A DNA stretch of 64,000 nt from Allofranklinella schreckenbergeri (GCF_003703475.1 NZ_RDQM01000006.1:62001-126000); one strand, 5' to 3'; numbered from the stretch's first letter, positions 35,605 to 44,900 are shown. Made by a program: numbers and translations. Notes: a model not told the origin generated them from the sequence alone.

Positions 35605-36549
35605 TCAGAGCTCGTAGTCGCCGTCTTGTTGCCCAGCCAAGGCCAAGTTAATTTGTTCGCGGCTTAACCGCGGGCTGATGAGTTCTGCAAAACGGTAAAC
35701 AAACTGCCGCATATAAGCGCCACGTTTGAAGGCAACGCGAGCCGTGTTAATCCCGAACAAATCGCCCATGGGCTTGGCTACGAGATGACCGAGTAAATCG
35801 GCTTTGGCAGCCATCTCCGCCACGATACCTACGCCCAGTCCCAGGTTGACATAGGTACGAATCACATCCGAATCGATGGCTTCCAGAATGAAATTGGGTT
35901 GGAGGCCTTGGCGTTCAAAGGCTTTATCGATTTTGGCCCGCCCTGTGAAAGAGGGGTGGTAGGTGATCAAAGGCTCGCTGGCAAGATCGTGCAGAGTGAT
36001 GCGCTCTTTGTGGGCCAGCGGATGTTGGGGCGGAAAAATCAGCACATGCTGCCACTCATAGCATGGCAACGTCACAAGATCGGGATAATCCGCTAACGAC
36101 TCTGTTGCCATGCCAATATCGGCTATCTCGTTCAGTACCAGATTGGCCACTTCCTGCGGTGTGCCTTGGTGCAGGCTGATATTGACCTTAGGGTACTGAC
36201 CGCGAAAGCGGGCTACAGGTTCTGGTAGCACGTAACGCGCTTGCGTATGGGTGGTTGCGATGGAGAGCGTGCCGATGTCTTGGGCGCTGAATTCGCTACC
36301 GATGCGTTTGAGGTTGCCTATTTCCCGCAGGATGATTTCGATGCTCGCCAACACGTGCTGTCCTGGCTCAGTAATGCGTTTCAGCCGTTTGCCGTGGCGG
36401 GCAAAAATTTCCACTCCCAGCTCATCTTCTAACTCAATGATGGCTTTGGACACGCCGGGCTGAGAGGTGTGTAAAACCTTGGCTGTTTCGGTCAGATTCA
36501 GGTTGCGCCGTACAGCTTCCTGAACGAAGCGAAATTGGTGGAGGTTCAT
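35605..36549 (-). CDS. cysB: LysR-family regulator CysB
   Basis: 314 aa. N-terminal HTH (NLTETAKVLHTSQPGVSKAIIELEDELG) and a periplasmic-binding-like effector domain with the CysB hallmarks ATTHTQARYVLP and ESLADYPDLVTLPCYEW. CysB-type proteins sense O-acetylserine or sulfur status and control sulfate uptake and cysteine synthesis. No cys genes are adjacent. Length slightly below the ~324 of E. coli CysB. Confidence 0.92.
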   Translation of the reverse strand: MNLHQFRFVQEAVRRNLNLTETAKVLHTSQPGVSKAIIELEDELGVEIFARHGKRLKRITEPGQHVLASIEIILREIGNLKRIGSEFSAQDIGTLSIATTHTQARYVLPEPVARFRGQYPKVNISLHQGTPQEVANLVLNEIADIGMATESLADYPDLVTLPCYEWQHVLIFPPQHPLAHKERITLHDLASEPLITYHPSFTGRAKIDKAFERQGLQPNFILEAIDSDVIRTYVNLGLGVGIVAEMAAKADLLGHLVAKPMGDLFGINTARVAFKRGAYMRQFVYRFAELISPRLSREQINLALAGQQDGDYEL

Positions 36550-36593
36550 AACGAAGTGGCTACTGGAGGGATTACGAGAGCATGCAGCAGCAT

Positions 36594-36622
36594 GGGCGGC
36601 AGAGGATCTGCCGCCCTTTTTT
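36594..36622 (+). terminator. hairpin with T-run upstream of cysB
   Basis: GGGCGGCAG-AGGA-TCTGCCGCCC followed by TTTTTT on the plus strand. It lies just upstream of cysB and has no obvious plus-strand gene before it, so it may stop antisense transcription. Confidence 0.6.
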
Positions 36623-36654
36623 GAGGCATGACGACTGATGCTGCCAAGTGCAAT

Positions 36655-36684
36655 AAAAAAGGCAGACCAAACGGTCTGCCTTTT
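36655..36684. terminator. terminator downstream of tRNA-Asn
   Basis: AAAAAAGGCAGACC-AAAC-GGTCTGCCTTTT, a perfect 8-bp stem with runs on both sides, directly after the tRNA on the minus strand. Confidence 0.85.
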
Positions 36685-36691
36685 ATCAATT

Positions 36692-36767
36692 TGGCTCCCC
36701 GACCTGGGCTCGAACCAGGGACCTGCGGATTAACAGTCCGTCGCTCTACCGACTGAGCTATCGGGGA
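36692..36767 (-). tRNA. tRNA-Asn (GTT)
   Basis: 76 nt including encoded CCA. Acceptor TCCCCGA/TCGGGGA, D-arm TAGCTCAGTCGGTAGAGC, anticodon loop CTGTTAA giving GTT, T-arm GGTTCGAGCC. Confidence 0.97.
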
Positions 36768-36876
36768 TCAAGCCGCAGATTGTAGCGCATTTTTTATGTT
36801 CTGATAAATAAAAACACGCAATCCGTTTGCCAATTCGTCTGCCAAGTGTCAGTCAGATGGATCGCGCCTGTTCCCC

Positions 36877-37611
36877 TCATCCATTGGGCAAGAGTTCGCT
36901 CAACTCTCCAGAATCCATGCGCATTTGTCGGTCGCAGCGGGCCGCAAGATCGGCATCATGGGTGACGAGCACGAAGGCTGTGCCTTGCTCGCGTGCAAGC
37001 TCCAGCATCAGGGCAAAAACGCTATCAGCGGTTTCCCGGTCGAGGTTGCCTGTCGGCTCATCGGCCAGCACGCACAAGGGATCGCTGACCAAAGCCCGGG
37101 CAATGGCTACGCGCTGTCTTTCGCCACCGGAAAGCTCAGCGGGACGGTGTTGCAAGCGTTGCCCTAGCCCGACTTTTTGCAAAATGGCCGTAGCTTTGCT
37201 GCGGCACACATCTGCACGGGCACGGCGGATGCGTAGCGGCATGGCGACGTTTTCCAAAGCGGTTAGCTCAGGCAACAGATGGTGAAATTGGTACACGAAC
37301 CCCATGGTTCGGTTGCGCAAGGCGCCGCGCTGATTGGCGCTCAGCTCTGCTAATGACTGGCCTTGCAGCAGCACTTGACCGCTAGTGGGCATATCCAGCC
37401 CACCCAGGATATGCAAAAGCGTGCTCTTGCCTGAGCCAGAGGCCCCCACAATCGCCAAGGTCTGACCGGCATACACATCCAGCGACAGGCCTTTGAGGAC
37501 GGTCACATCAAGTGGCCCCTCGGTAAAACGTTTGACGATGTTGCGTGCCGAAAGCACCACGCTTGGCGCTGTATCTGTGCGCACGCAGTTGCGATGTGTG
37601 GAGTCATTCAT
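36877..37611 (-). CDS. lolD: lipoprotein-releasing system ATPase LolD
   Basis: 244 aa ABC ATPase: Walker [11 protein letters not shown]-loop [18 protein letters not shown] (the LolD-typical stretch), signature LSGGERQR, Walker [12 protein letters not shown]. Energises extraction of outer-membrane lipoproteins from the inner membrane. Its start overlaps the end of lolC by eight bases, so the two are coupled. LolA lies separately at 49327-49980. Confidence 0.94.
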   Translation of the reverse strand: MNDSTHRNCVRTDTAPSVVLSARNIVKRFTEGPLDVTVLKGLSLDVYAGQTLAIVGASGSGKSTLLHILGGLDMPTSGQVLLQGQSLAELSANQRGALRNRTMGFVYQFHHLLPELTALENVAMPLRIRRARADVCRSKATAILQKVGLGQRLQHRPAELSGGERQRVAIARALVSDPLCVLADEPTGNLDRETADSVFALMLELAREQGTAFVLVTHDADLAARCDRQMRMDSGELSELLPNG

Positions 37612-38860
37612 GGCGCAGCGCCTCAGCAGGGTTGATGCGGCTGGCGCGCCAGCTCGGATACAGCGTTACAAGGAAAGCCAGCGTCAACGCAATGGCGCAA
37701 ATGGCAGCAATGTCACTCATGCGCGGGTCGCTGGGCAATTGGCTGATGATGTAAAGGTCTTGGGGCAAAAATTGAAACCCCAACAGCTTCTCAATTGAGG
37801 GGACGATGACGTCGATATTGAAAGCGACTAGCAAGCCCAGCAGCAATCCCCCTAAGGTGCCAATGATCCCAACCATTGCGCCCTGCACCACGAAAATGGC
37901 CATGATGGAGCCTGAGGTTGCTCCCAGGGTGCGCAAAATCGCAATATCGGCTCGTTTTTCGGCCACTGTCATCACCAGCGTCGCTACCAAATTAAATGCC
38001 GCCACCCCCACGATGAGCGTCAGGATGATGAACATCATGCGCTTCTCCAATTGGACTGCGGCATACCAGTTGGGGTTTTGCATACTCCAGTCACGCAATA
38101 ACAAGCGATCTGTCAATGTGTTGGCCAATTGCTGCATGACTTGTGGCGCCTGATGCAAATCACGCAGCTTCAGACGGATGCCCGTGGGCGCTTCCAAGCG
38201 AAAAATGCGTTGTGCATCTTCGTAATACATCATCGCCATGGAGGAGTCATACTCGTAGTGACCAGAGTTGAATGTTCCCACCACGGTCACCTGTTTCAGG
38301 CGGGGAATTACTCCAGCAGGCGTCACTTGTCCCGATGGGGCAATGACGGTCACCTTCTCGCCCACGCGCACGCCCAGCAAGCGCGCCAACTCGTGCCCGA
38401 GAACGACATGAAAATCTCCTGGCGTCAACTGGCCGAGCACTGCTGGGTCCAGGCTGTTCGCCAGATCGGTCACTTGAGGTTCCAACTGGGGATCAATGCC
38501 GCGCACCAGCACCCCTCGCATGTCATCGCCACGTGCAAGCAAAGCTTGAACCGCCACAAAAGGCGCTACACCCACAACTTCAGGGTTTTGCCGCACTTGG
38601 GCTGTGACGCGCTCCACGCTCGGCAGTACGCCGCCGCGCGGCGCAAACACCTCGATATGTGACACTACGGACAGCATGCGATCGCGCACGTCGCGCTGAA
38701 AGCCATTCATCACGCTCAGAACGATGATGAGCGCTGCTACGCCTAGTGCAATGCCGATGGCCGAAACGCTGGCCACAAAAGAGAGCAAGCCCTTGCTCCG
38801 GCTGGTGCGCCCCGCCCGGGTGTAACGCCAGCCCATGGCCCATTCATAGGGAGTTTGCAT
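37604..38860 (-). CDS. lolC: lipoprotein-releasing system permease LolC/LolE
   Basis: 418 aa. N-terminal membrane helix after the [13 protein letters not shown] motif, large periplasmic MacB-like domain (about residues 50-270), then three C-terminal helices with the FtsX-type [20 protein letters not shown] coupling segment. Forms the transmembrane part of the Lol ABC transporter; only one permease gene is present, so the complex may be a homodimer of the LolF kind. First gene of the lolC-lolD operon. Confidence 0.93.
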   Translation of the reverse strand: MQTPYEWAMGWRYTRAGRTSRSKGLLSFVASVSAIGIALGVAALIIVLSVMNGFQRDVRDRMLSVVSHIEVFAPRGGVLPSVERVTAQVRQNPEVVGVAPFVAVQALLARGDDMRGVLVRGIDPQLEPQVTDLANSLDPAVLGQLTPGDFHVVLGHELARLLGVRVGEKVTVIAPSGQVTPAGVIPRLKQVTVVGTFNSGHYEYDSSMAMMYYEDAQRIFRLEAPTGIRLKLRDLHQAPQVMQQLANTLTDRLLLRDWSMQNPNWYAAVQLEKRMMFIILTLIVGVAAFNLVATLVMTVAEKRADIAILRTLGATSGSIMAIFVVQGAMVGIIGTLGGLLLGLLVAFNIDVIVPSIEKLLGFQFLPQDLYIISQLPSDPRMSDIAAICAIALTLAFLVTLYPSWRASRINPAEALRHE

Positions 38861-39044
38861 AAAAAAGAAAACGCTGTCCGCTCATGACGGGCAGCATCTG
38901 AAGAAAAAAGCGGCCATTGTGCATGATCCAACCTGTGCCACCGCGCCTGTTCAGACGGCTGTAGGCAGCGTGGAGCCGCATACAATCTCGCGCGACATTC
39001 CGGAGGCTCGTTGCTCCGCCTCCTCCATCCAAGGAAAACTTCCC

Positions 39045-39977
39045 ATGTCTCAAGAAAAAGATACCGATTCGCGCATTGCGCTGCTACTGGTTTTTACATT
39101 GATTGGCCTGATCGTCGCGGGTGTGCTGTGGTTTGGCGCCTCCACCGTGCTCAATCGTGGCAAAGCGCAGAAAGAAGCTGTTGCAGCCCTTGCTCCCGTG
39201 AGCCTGACGGGAGCCGTTATCAGCTTCCACTTTGCCCCTGGTAGCGATGCAGTGCCAGACGCCCAGCGCACCATAGAGGAAATGGGCGCAAGTCTGCTGG
39301 AAAAGCTGCGCAGGGGCGATCTCAAAGCCACTGTGCTGCCTTTTAATGGCATGACTCCCGCTACCGCTGCTGCGGCAGGTTTGCCGGAGCGTCGCGCGCA
39401 CAATGTGCATGCGCAACTGTTGCAGCTAGGCGTGCCTGCGCAACATCTCGCGCTGGCCAGCGTGCAGATGGATCCGCTCAGCACCGATACCGCCTTGGCC
39501 CAGCGTGTTGAAGTCGTTTTGCAAACGCCTCGCCCACCGGTCATGGCCTCCATTCCTGTGCCCGTCCTCGCGCCTGATGTGCAGCAACCTAGTGTTTCGC
39601 CAGCAGAAGCGCCGCCGCGTGAGCGCCCCTATCAGGAAGAGCCAGGCGGCCCCAGCGTCATGATTGAAGATGGCATCGTCAAGTTTTATTTCGCATCCAG
39701 CAGCTCTGAACTGGCGCCCGGTTCGGACGCTGCCCTGGCAGAAGTGATCGCTGCTGTGGCCGCTGGTCAGCGCACCATCATCTCGGGCTTTACCGATCCC
39801 ACAGGCAATGCCGAAATCAACGAGAAGCTGGCCAAAGAGCGTGCCTTTGCCGTGCGAGACATGTTGATGCGTTTGGGCGTTCCGCATGAGCGCATTGAGC
39901 TGGAGCGTCCCCAGTCGCACACTGGTACAGGCAGCAACGCCAAAGCCCGCCGAGTGGAAGTGCGTTTGAGCCACTGA
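39045..39977 (+). CDS. membrane-anchored OmpA-domain protein
   Basis: 310 aa from the ATG at 39045 with AAGGAAAAC upstream. One membrane segment at about 10-31, a BON/OmpA-like repeat region (residues ~50-165), a Pro-rich linker (~170-205), and a C-terminal OmpA/MotB peptidoglycan-binding domain (VKFYFASSSSELAPGSDAAL ... GFTDPTGNAEINEKLAKERA). Inner-membrane anchor with peptidoglycan contact suggests a cell-envelope scaffold role; partner unknown. Divergent from lolC, followed by its own terminator. Confidence 0.88.
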   Translation: MSQEKDTDSRIALLLVFTLIGLIVAGVLWFGASTVLNRGKAQKEAVAALAPVSLTGAVISFHFAPGSDAVPDAQRTIEEMGASLLEKLRRGDLKATVLPFNGMTPATAAAAGLPERRAHNVHAQLLQLGVPAQHLALASVQMDPLSTDTALAQRVEVVLQTPRPPVMASIPVPVLAPDVQQPSVSPAEAPPRERPYQEEPGGPSVMIEDGIVKFYFASSSSELAPGSDAALAEVIAAVAAGQRTIISGFTDPTGNAEINEKLAKERAFAVRDMLMRLGVPHERIELERPQSHTGTGSNAKARRVEVRLSH

Positions 39978-39983
39978 TAGCGA

Positions 39984-40013
39984 TGTCCCCTCATGCATGA
40001 GGGGACATTTTTT
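39984..40013 (+). terminator. terminator of OmpA-domain gene
   Basis: TGTCCCCTCATG/CATGAGGGGACA perfect stem followed by TTTTTT, six bases after the stop codon. Confidence 0.93.
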
Positions 40014-40129
40014 ATGCGGAAAGCGTCGCAACTTAGCCGGCTGCCCCTGTTTCGGCGCGCAGCCGACTCCCCTTGAATACCGATTTGGCGTGATCGGATA
40101 AAGAGTGGGGTAGGGGGTGAAGAAGGCAT

Positions 40130-40161
40130 AAAAAAACCTCCTGGCCTGTAAGGCTGGAGGT
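40130..40161 (-). terminator. terminator downstream of tRNA-Val
   Basis: On the minus strand ACCTCC ... GGAGGT stem with inner pairs, followed by TTTTTTTATG. About 40 bases after the tRNA. Confidence 0.75.
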
Positions 40162-40201
40162 CTGCACTTAAATATTTACCAAACCGTTCACTGAACAAGC
40201 T

Positions 40202-40278
40202 TGGTAGGCGCGATTGGATTCGAACCAACGACCCCCACCATGTCAAGGTGGTGCTCTAACCAACTGAGCTACGCGCCT
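40202..40278 (-). tRNA. tRNA-Val (GAC)
   Basis: 77 nt including encoded CCA. Acceptor AGGCGCG/CGCGCCT, D-arm TAGCTCAGTTGGTTAGAGC, anticodon GAC within CCTTGACATGG, T-arm GGTTCGAATCC. Confidence 0.97.
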
Positions 40279-40391
40279 AAAAGCGAAAGACGGCATTCTA
40301 CACAGAAAATCAGCGTGCAAAACGAAAATTCTGATTTTTGCGCTGGCTCTGGTATCCTCATCCGCGCTTGTTTGGCCACATCCCTCTTTTT

Positions 40392-41774
40392 ATGACTGTT
40401 TTTAGCCCTGAATTGCTGTTGCCTGCCGGCTCCCTGGAAAAAATGCGCGCCGCCTACGATTTTGGCGCCGATGCCGTGTACGCCGGTCAGCCGCGCTACA
40501 GCCTGCGTGCGCGCAACAACGAGTTCCGCCTGGAGCAGCTGAAGCAAGGCATTGAGGAAGCCCACGCGCGTGGCAAAAAATTCTTCGTCACCAGCAATTT
40601 GCTGGCGCATAACGACAAGGTGCGCACGTATCTGCGCGACATCGAGCCGGTTATCGCGCTCAAGCCCGACGCGCTCATCATGGCCGACCCAGGCCTGATC
40701 ATGCTGGTGCACGAGAAGTGGCCGCACATCCCCATCCACCTCTCGGTGCAGGCCAACACCACCAATTCCACCTCGGTGAAGTTCTGGCAGAAGGTGGGCG
40801 TCTCGCGCATCATCCTCTCGCGCGAATTGAGCCTCAAGGAGATCGAGCAAATCCGCCAGGACTGCCCGGACATGGAGATCGAAGTCTTCGTGCATGGCGC
40901 TCTGTGCATCGCCTACTCGGGCCGCTGCCTGCTCTCGGGCTATTTCAACCACCGCGACCCCAACCAGGGCACCTGTACCAATGCCTGCCGCTGGGATTAC
41001 AAGACCCACGCCGCCGCCGTCGACCCGAACACGGGCGAGGCGCTGGCCATTGACCAATTGGGTCGGGACTTCAGCTTCCAGGGCCTGCAGGAAGAAGCCG
41101 ACAAGGCCTTTTCCGCCTGCGGCGACGGCATTCGCCACCCCAAGGCCGATCAGGTCTATCTGATCGAGGAAGTGGGCCGCCCCGGCGAGCTGATGCCCAT
41201 CATGGAAGATGAGCATGGCACCTACATCATGAACAGCAAGGATTTGCGCGCCGTCGAGCACGTCGAGCGCCTCACGCGCATCGGCGTGGATTCGCTCAAG
41301 ATCGAGGGCCGCACCAAAAGCCTGTACTACGTGGCGCGCACTGCCCAGGTGTATCGCCGCGCCATCGACGACGCCGTGGCCGGCCGCCCCTTCAACCCCG
41401 AGCTGATCACCGAGCTGGAGGGCTTGGCCAACCGGGGCTACACCGGCGGCCTGCTGGAGCGCCGCCCGGCGCACAGCTATCAGAACTACGAGACCGGCCA
41501 CTCCGTGGCCCAGCGCAGCCAGTTCGTGGGCGAAGTGCGCGGTGTGCGCGCCGATGGTTGGGTGGAGGTGGAAACCAAAAACCGCTTCGCCGTGGGCGAC
41601 ACGCTGGAGATCATCCACCCCAGCGGCAACCGCCTCATCAAGCTGGAAACCATGCAAAACGCCGATGGCGCGTCGATTGACGTGGCCGCTGGCAACCCGC
41701 TGCGCGTGTGGTTGCCCATCGAAGGCCCCACTCAAGGCGCGCTGGTGGCGCGATTGCTCCCCCAAGCGGCGTAA
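40392..41774 (+). CDS. trhP: tRNA uridine 5-hydroxylase, U32 family (TrhP/YegQ)
   Basis: 460 aa from the ATG at 40392. U32 signature EVFVHGALCIAYSGRCLLS at about residues 168-186, followed by NHRDPNQGTCTNACRW, with the cysteines expected to hold an iron-sulfur cluster. N-terminal LLLPAGSLEKMRAAYDFGADAVYAG is typical of YegQ. In E. coli this protein forms 5-hydroxyuridine at tRNA position 34 using prephenate. Monocistronic. Confidence 0.92.
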   Translation: MTVFSPELLLPAGSLEKMRAAYDFGADAVYAGQPRYSLRARNNEFRLEQLKQGIEEAHARGKKFFVTSNLLAHNDKVRTYLRDIEPVIALKPDALIMADPGLIMLVHEKWPHIPIHLSVQANTTNSTSVKFWQKVGVSRIILSRELSLKEIEQIRQDCPDMEIEVFVHGALCIAYSGRCLLSGYFNHRDPNQGTCTNACRWDYKTHAAAVDPNTGEALAIDQLGRDFSFQGLQEEADKAFSACGDGIRHPKADQVYLIEEVGRPGELMPIMEDEHGTYIMNSKDLRAVEHVERLTRIGVDSLKIEGRTKSLYYVARTAQVYRRAIDDAVAGRPFNPELITELEGLANRGYTGGLLERRPAHSYQNYETGHSVAQRSQFVGEVRGVRADGWVEVETKNRFAVGDTLEIIHPSGNRLIKLETMQNADGASIDVAAGNPLRVWLPIEGPTQGALVARLLPQAA

Positions 41775-41886
41775 ACCGCTGTGTACCATCATGGCGCAGC
41801 CGCTCATTGGCCAGGGGCGGCTGCGGCAGTCGGCCTGCGATTGCTGTGTGCCGTGACCTTGGCGGTGCTGTTTGCTCCTCGATACC

Positions 41887-41905
41887 GAGAATAAAAGTTA
41901 CTATC
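41887..41905 (+). promoter_or_regulatory. Fur box candidate
   Basis: GAGAATAAAAGTTACTATC matches 13 of 19 Fur consensus positions, with -10-like TATAGA or TACTAT nearby. Located 410 bases before the YncE-like gene and just ahead of a terminator-like hairpin. Confidence 0.6.
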
Positions 41906-41921
41906 AATACAGATATAGAAT

Positions 41922-41996
41922 GCCTGCCGGTTTGCGTCTTGTAACCGCAGTAACCGCACGCCATGCTCGCATGGGCTTGGTTGCATGCGGTTTTTC
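41922..41996 (+). ncRNA. possible Fur-regulated small RNA
   Basis: The segment after the Fur box contains hairpin CCATG-CTCG-CATGG (41961-41974) enclosed by AACCGCA (41952-41958) and TGCGGTT (41986-41992), then a T-run at 41991-41995. No open frame fits. Fur box, short transcript and terminator is the layout of iron-sparing RNAs such as RyhB or PrrF; here it is only a layout argument. The remaining gap 41775-42314 holds one AT-rich element and no gene. Confidence 0.4.
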
Positions 41997-42017
41997 GCTT
42001 TTTCTGGCATATTTTTG

Positions 42018-42095
42018 ATTTTCAAATCAAAGTAAAAATAATTTGAGTGAAATCATGCCGAAAATGGCATGTTTTTTATCTCTTGAATTGAAAAT
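42018..42095. repeat. AT-rich palindromic element, copy 8
   Basis: TTTTCAAATCAAAGTAAAAA, core ATCATGCCGAAAATGGCATG followed by TTTTTTATC, and TCTTGAATTGAAAAT. The core is a clear GCC-GAAAA-GGC stem with T-run. Confidence 0.85.
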
Positions 42096-42314
42096 TTGCA
42101 GCAATCGTCCTTTCGAACCCGTTGGCGCGTCCATGACTGAACCTCCCCGCCCAACTTGCTTGGCACACATCTTGTGCTTTTGCTCGCGTTGGCGGGTTGG
42201 GATGTGCGTGTTGTGGCGGCGCTGGCCTCTGCCCAGGGCGGAAGATATGGTGGCGGGCATGTTGTTGCGCTTTCGCGTTTTCTCCCTTTTGTTCACTTGC
42301 AAAGGAAACACTCC

Positions 42315-43496
42315 ATGAAACTGTCCCATCGCTTCCTCACCACTGCCGCAGCCGCTGCCTTGGCCGCTACTTTGGCCGGCTGTGCGCACCAAGGCCAGGC
42401 CCCGGCTAACACCGCGGCCAAGGTTGTTCAAGCAGGCGCGCAAGCCCAGCCTCAAGTGGTGCGCCAAGCCATCGCCCCGGGCCTGTACGAGCTGGCTTAC
42501 TCGCCCAAATTCAATGCCGTGTTCGTCAACTCCTCGGGCGGCTTTGGCAAGGATGCACCCGCTTCGCGCCTGCTGCGCCTGGATCCGCAAAGCCTGGCCG
42601 TGGTGGGCGAAATCCCGCTGGTGCGCCGTGGCTTTGGCATGGCGCTCGATGAAGATGCGGGCCGCATCTACATTGGCAACACCATCGATTCCTCCGTCAC
42701 CGTCATCGACATCGCCAGCGGCAAGACCTTGGGCGTGGTGCAACTGGCCAAGAAAGTCCAGGCCCCGGGCCGCGACGGCAAGATGCAAGAGCGCTATGAG
42801 CACCGCTTCCGCCAGCTCGTGCTGGACAAGGCCAATGGCCGCTTGTTCATGCCCGGCATGGATTCCAAGAACAGCGCGCTGTATGTTGTCGATACGCGCA
42901 TGCTGAAGGTGGAAAAAGTCATCACCGGCCTGGGTTTTACCGCCACCGGCATTGCGCTGGATGAGGCGGCGGGCAAGGTCTATGTCTCCAACCAGCAGGG
43001 CCAGCTCTTCACCGTCGATGCGCGCACGCTCAAGCTGGAGAAAAAGCACGAGATCGCCCTGGATCAGCCGCTGAACCTGGCCTTCGACGCGAAAAGCAAA
43101 CGCCTGTTTGCCGTCGATCAGGGGCTGGATGTCTTCAACCAATCGCGCGAGCGCGCCGGCATCAAAAACTACGTCTCGCGCGGCCGTGGCGATCGCATCG
43201 TCGCGCTGGATCCCAAGAACGGCTCGCTGCTGGCCAGTCAGCCCACCAAGGGCAAAGGCCCCGTTGCCTTGCTGGCCGACCCCGAGCGTGGTCGCCTGTG
43301 GGTGACCACCCGCGAAGGCGCCAGCGTGGAAGTGTTCCATCTCAAAACCTTCCAGCCGTTGCAGCGCTTTGATCTGCCCTCGCACCCCAACAGCCTGTCG
43401 CTGGATGCGCAAACCGGCGCTGTGTACGCCACCGTCAAGAACGGCAAGAACGATGCCAAAGGCAGCAACGAAAGCGTGGTGCGCCTGAGCTTCTGA
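42315..43496 (+). CDS. YncE-like beta-propeller lipoprotein
   Basis: 393 aa from the ATG at 42315 (AAAGGAAACA upstream). Lipoprotein signal with LAGC, Cys at about residue 23. The mature protein is a seven-bladed propeller of YVTN repeats (for example GRIYIGNTIDSSVTVIDIASGK, residues ~113-134, and GKVYVSNQQGQLFTVDARTLK later). Resembles E. coli YncE, whose gene is Fur-regulated, and a Fur-box candidate lies upstream here. Function of the family is unknown; DNA and peptidoglycan binding have been proposed for YncE. Strong terminator follows. Confidence 0.85.
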   Translation: MKLSHRFLTTAAAAALAATLAGCAHQGQAPANTAAKVVQAGAQAQPQVVRQAIAPGLYELAYSPKFNAVFVNSSGGFGKDAPASRLLRLDPQSLAVVGEIPLVRRGFGMALDEDAGRIYIGNTIDSSVTVIDIASGKTLGVVQLAKKVQAPGRDGKMQERYEHRFRQLVLDKANGRLFMPGMDSKNSALYVVDTRMLKVEKVITGLGFTATGIALDEAAGKVYVSNQQGQLFTVDARTLKLEKKHEIALDQPLNLAFDAKSKRLFAVDQGLDVFNQSRERAGIKNYVSRGRGDRIVALDPKNGSLLASQPTKGKGPVALLADPERGRLWVTTREGASVEVFHLKTFQPLQRFDLPSHPNSLSLDAQTGAVYATVKNGKNDAKGSNESVVRLSF

Positions 43497-43533
43497 TGGG
43501 CTCAGCCCCTGATCGCCCCTGTGAAATACCGCA

Positions 43534-43574
43534 GGGCGCCGCCCCGGAGAATGGGTGCGGCGCCCGGGTTTTTT
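43534..43574 (+). terminator. terminator of YncE-like gene
   Basis: GGGCGCCGC / GCGGCGCCC stem with a GC-rich loop, then GGGTTTTTT; lies between this gene and convergent tolA. Confidence 0.9.
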
Positions 43575-43623
43575 ACAGGGGTTTTTTCATGCTGGGGTAG
43601 GCCAGGGCAACGCTGCGCCCGCC

Positions 43624-44817
43624 TCAATCGTGAGGCGTGAATACCAAGGTGACGGGCGTGATGACCTTGCCGTTGTCCTTGGGCAAGACCTGGGTTTTGT
43701 CCAGCGCGCGCAGCACGGCCTGATCCCAGGCGGCATTGCCGCTGGATTTGACAAGGCGCTTGCTGGTGATGCGGCCCGTGGCATCCATCTTGACTTCAAC
43801 GCGTGCCTCGGGGTTGCCGATGATGGCTGCAGGGTAAATGATGTTGGGCCGTACAGCGGCTTTGACTTTGTTGCTCCACCCTGTGGATGGGCCTGACGAT
43901 TGCGCTGCCGTGCCCGTAGCGCGTGCGCCGCCGCTGGCACCGGCCAGGCCGGCCATGTTCTGGATGCGGCGCAGCTCGGCCTGGCGGCGCGCTTCGGCTT
44001 CCTGGGCTTCGCGCTTTTTGGCTTCGGCATCGGCTTTTTTCTTGGCCTCGGCAGCGGCTTTCTTTTTCGCCTCCGCTTCGGCTTTTTGTTGGGCTTCGGC
44101 TTCGGCTTTTTTCTTCACTTCCGCTTCAGCTTTCTTCTTGGCTTCGGCGTCGGCTTTCTTTTTCGCCTCGGCTTCGGCCTGCTTGCGCTCGGCTTCTTTT
44201 TTCGCCTCGGCTTGGGCTTTTTGGCGCTCTTGCTCTTTCTTTCGGCGTTCTTCCTGCTGCTTGCGCTCTTGCTCTTTGCGGCGTTCCTCTTCTTTTTTGC
44301 GCTCGTCTTCCAGGCGCTTTTGCTCCAGCTCTTGCTGTTTGCGCTGCTCTTGCAGGCGCTTTGCTTCCTCGCGTTTGCGCGCCAGTTCTTGCTCTCGCTT
44401 GCGCTGGGCTTCTTGCTCGCGTTTTTTCTGTTCCAGCACCAACTTGGGGTCTGGTTCCGGCGGGGGCGGCGGGGGAGGGGGCGGCTCAGGCGCTGGCGGA
44501 GCAGCAGGCGGTGGCGGCTGCGGAGCGGGGGGAGCGGGTTCTGGCTCGGGCGCGGGTGGAGGAGGGGGCGGCGGAGGCGGTGGCGGCTCTGCAACCTCGG
44601 GTTCGCTGGGGGCGGCGGGGGCGGCTTGTTCGGGAAGGGCGGACCAGAGTTCGGCCTCCATCACAGGCTCGGGTGGGCGCTTGAGGTTCATGCCCACCAC
44701 CAATGCGCCGATGAGGCCCACGTGCACCAGCACGGCCAGCGCGACCGCGCGCAAGCGCATGGGCGGCTGGGGCGGGGTCAAGGGCTGGTGGTGCAGCGGT
44801 GGCAGGGGGGCGGGCAT
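43624..44817 (-). CDS. tolA: cell-envelope integrity protein TolA
   Basis: 397 aa. Membrane helix at about 22-43, Pro-rich stretch with two runs of nine or more prolines (~78-120), a long Lys/Glu/Ala helical rod (~125-290) built of EAKKKA-type heptads, and a C-terminal TonB-like domain (~310-397) with the PEARVEVKMDATGRI strand. Bridges the TolQR motor to Pal in the outer membrane and acts in division-site envelope constriction. Last gene of ybgC-tolQ-tolR-tolA, separated from tolR by an AT-rich element. Confidence 0.95.
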   Translation of the reverse strand: MPAPLPPLHHQPLTPPQPPMRLRAVALAVLVHVGLIGALVVGMNLKRPPEPVMEAELWSALPEQAAPAAPSEPEVAEPPPPPPPPPPPAPEPEPAPPAPQPPPPAAPPAPEPPPPPPPPPEPDPKLVLEQKKREQEAQRKREQELARKREEAKRLQEQRKQQELEQKRLEDERKKEEERRKEQERKQQEERRKKEQERQKAQAEAKKEAERKQAEAEAKKKADAEAKKKAEAEVKKKAEAEAQQKAEAEAKKKAAAEAKKKADAEAKKREAQEAEARRQAELRRIQNMAGLAGASGGARATGTAAQSSGPSTGWSNKVKAAVRPNIIYPAAIIGNPEARVEVKMDATGRITSKRLVKSSGNAAWDQAVLRALDKTQVLPKDNGKVITPVTLVFTPHD

Positions 44818-44822
44818 GGCGG

Positions 44823-44900
44823 TATTTTATAAATCAAAGGAAATTTTTTATTGCCATTTCGGCATGATGGTAATCAAATTAAATTTACTTTGATTTATAG
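44823..44900. repeat. AT-rich palindromic element, copy 9, inside tol operon
   Basis: TTATAAATCAAAGGAAATTT at the left, reverse core TTGCCATTTCGGCATGATGG, AAATTTACTTTGATTTATAG at the right. It fills the tolR-tolA gap, oriented so that its hairpin and T-run would face leftward transcription. Confidence 0.88.

Noticed and set aside
36877-39044. LolC-LolD as a MacB-like drug exporter
   Set aside because: LolD carries the Lol-typical Q-loop and the permease the [13 protein letters not shown] start; a LolA gene is also present.
44020-44420. Lys/Glu/Ala repeats as a DNA repeat array
   Set aside because: These are codon repeats of the TolA helical rod, normal for the family.
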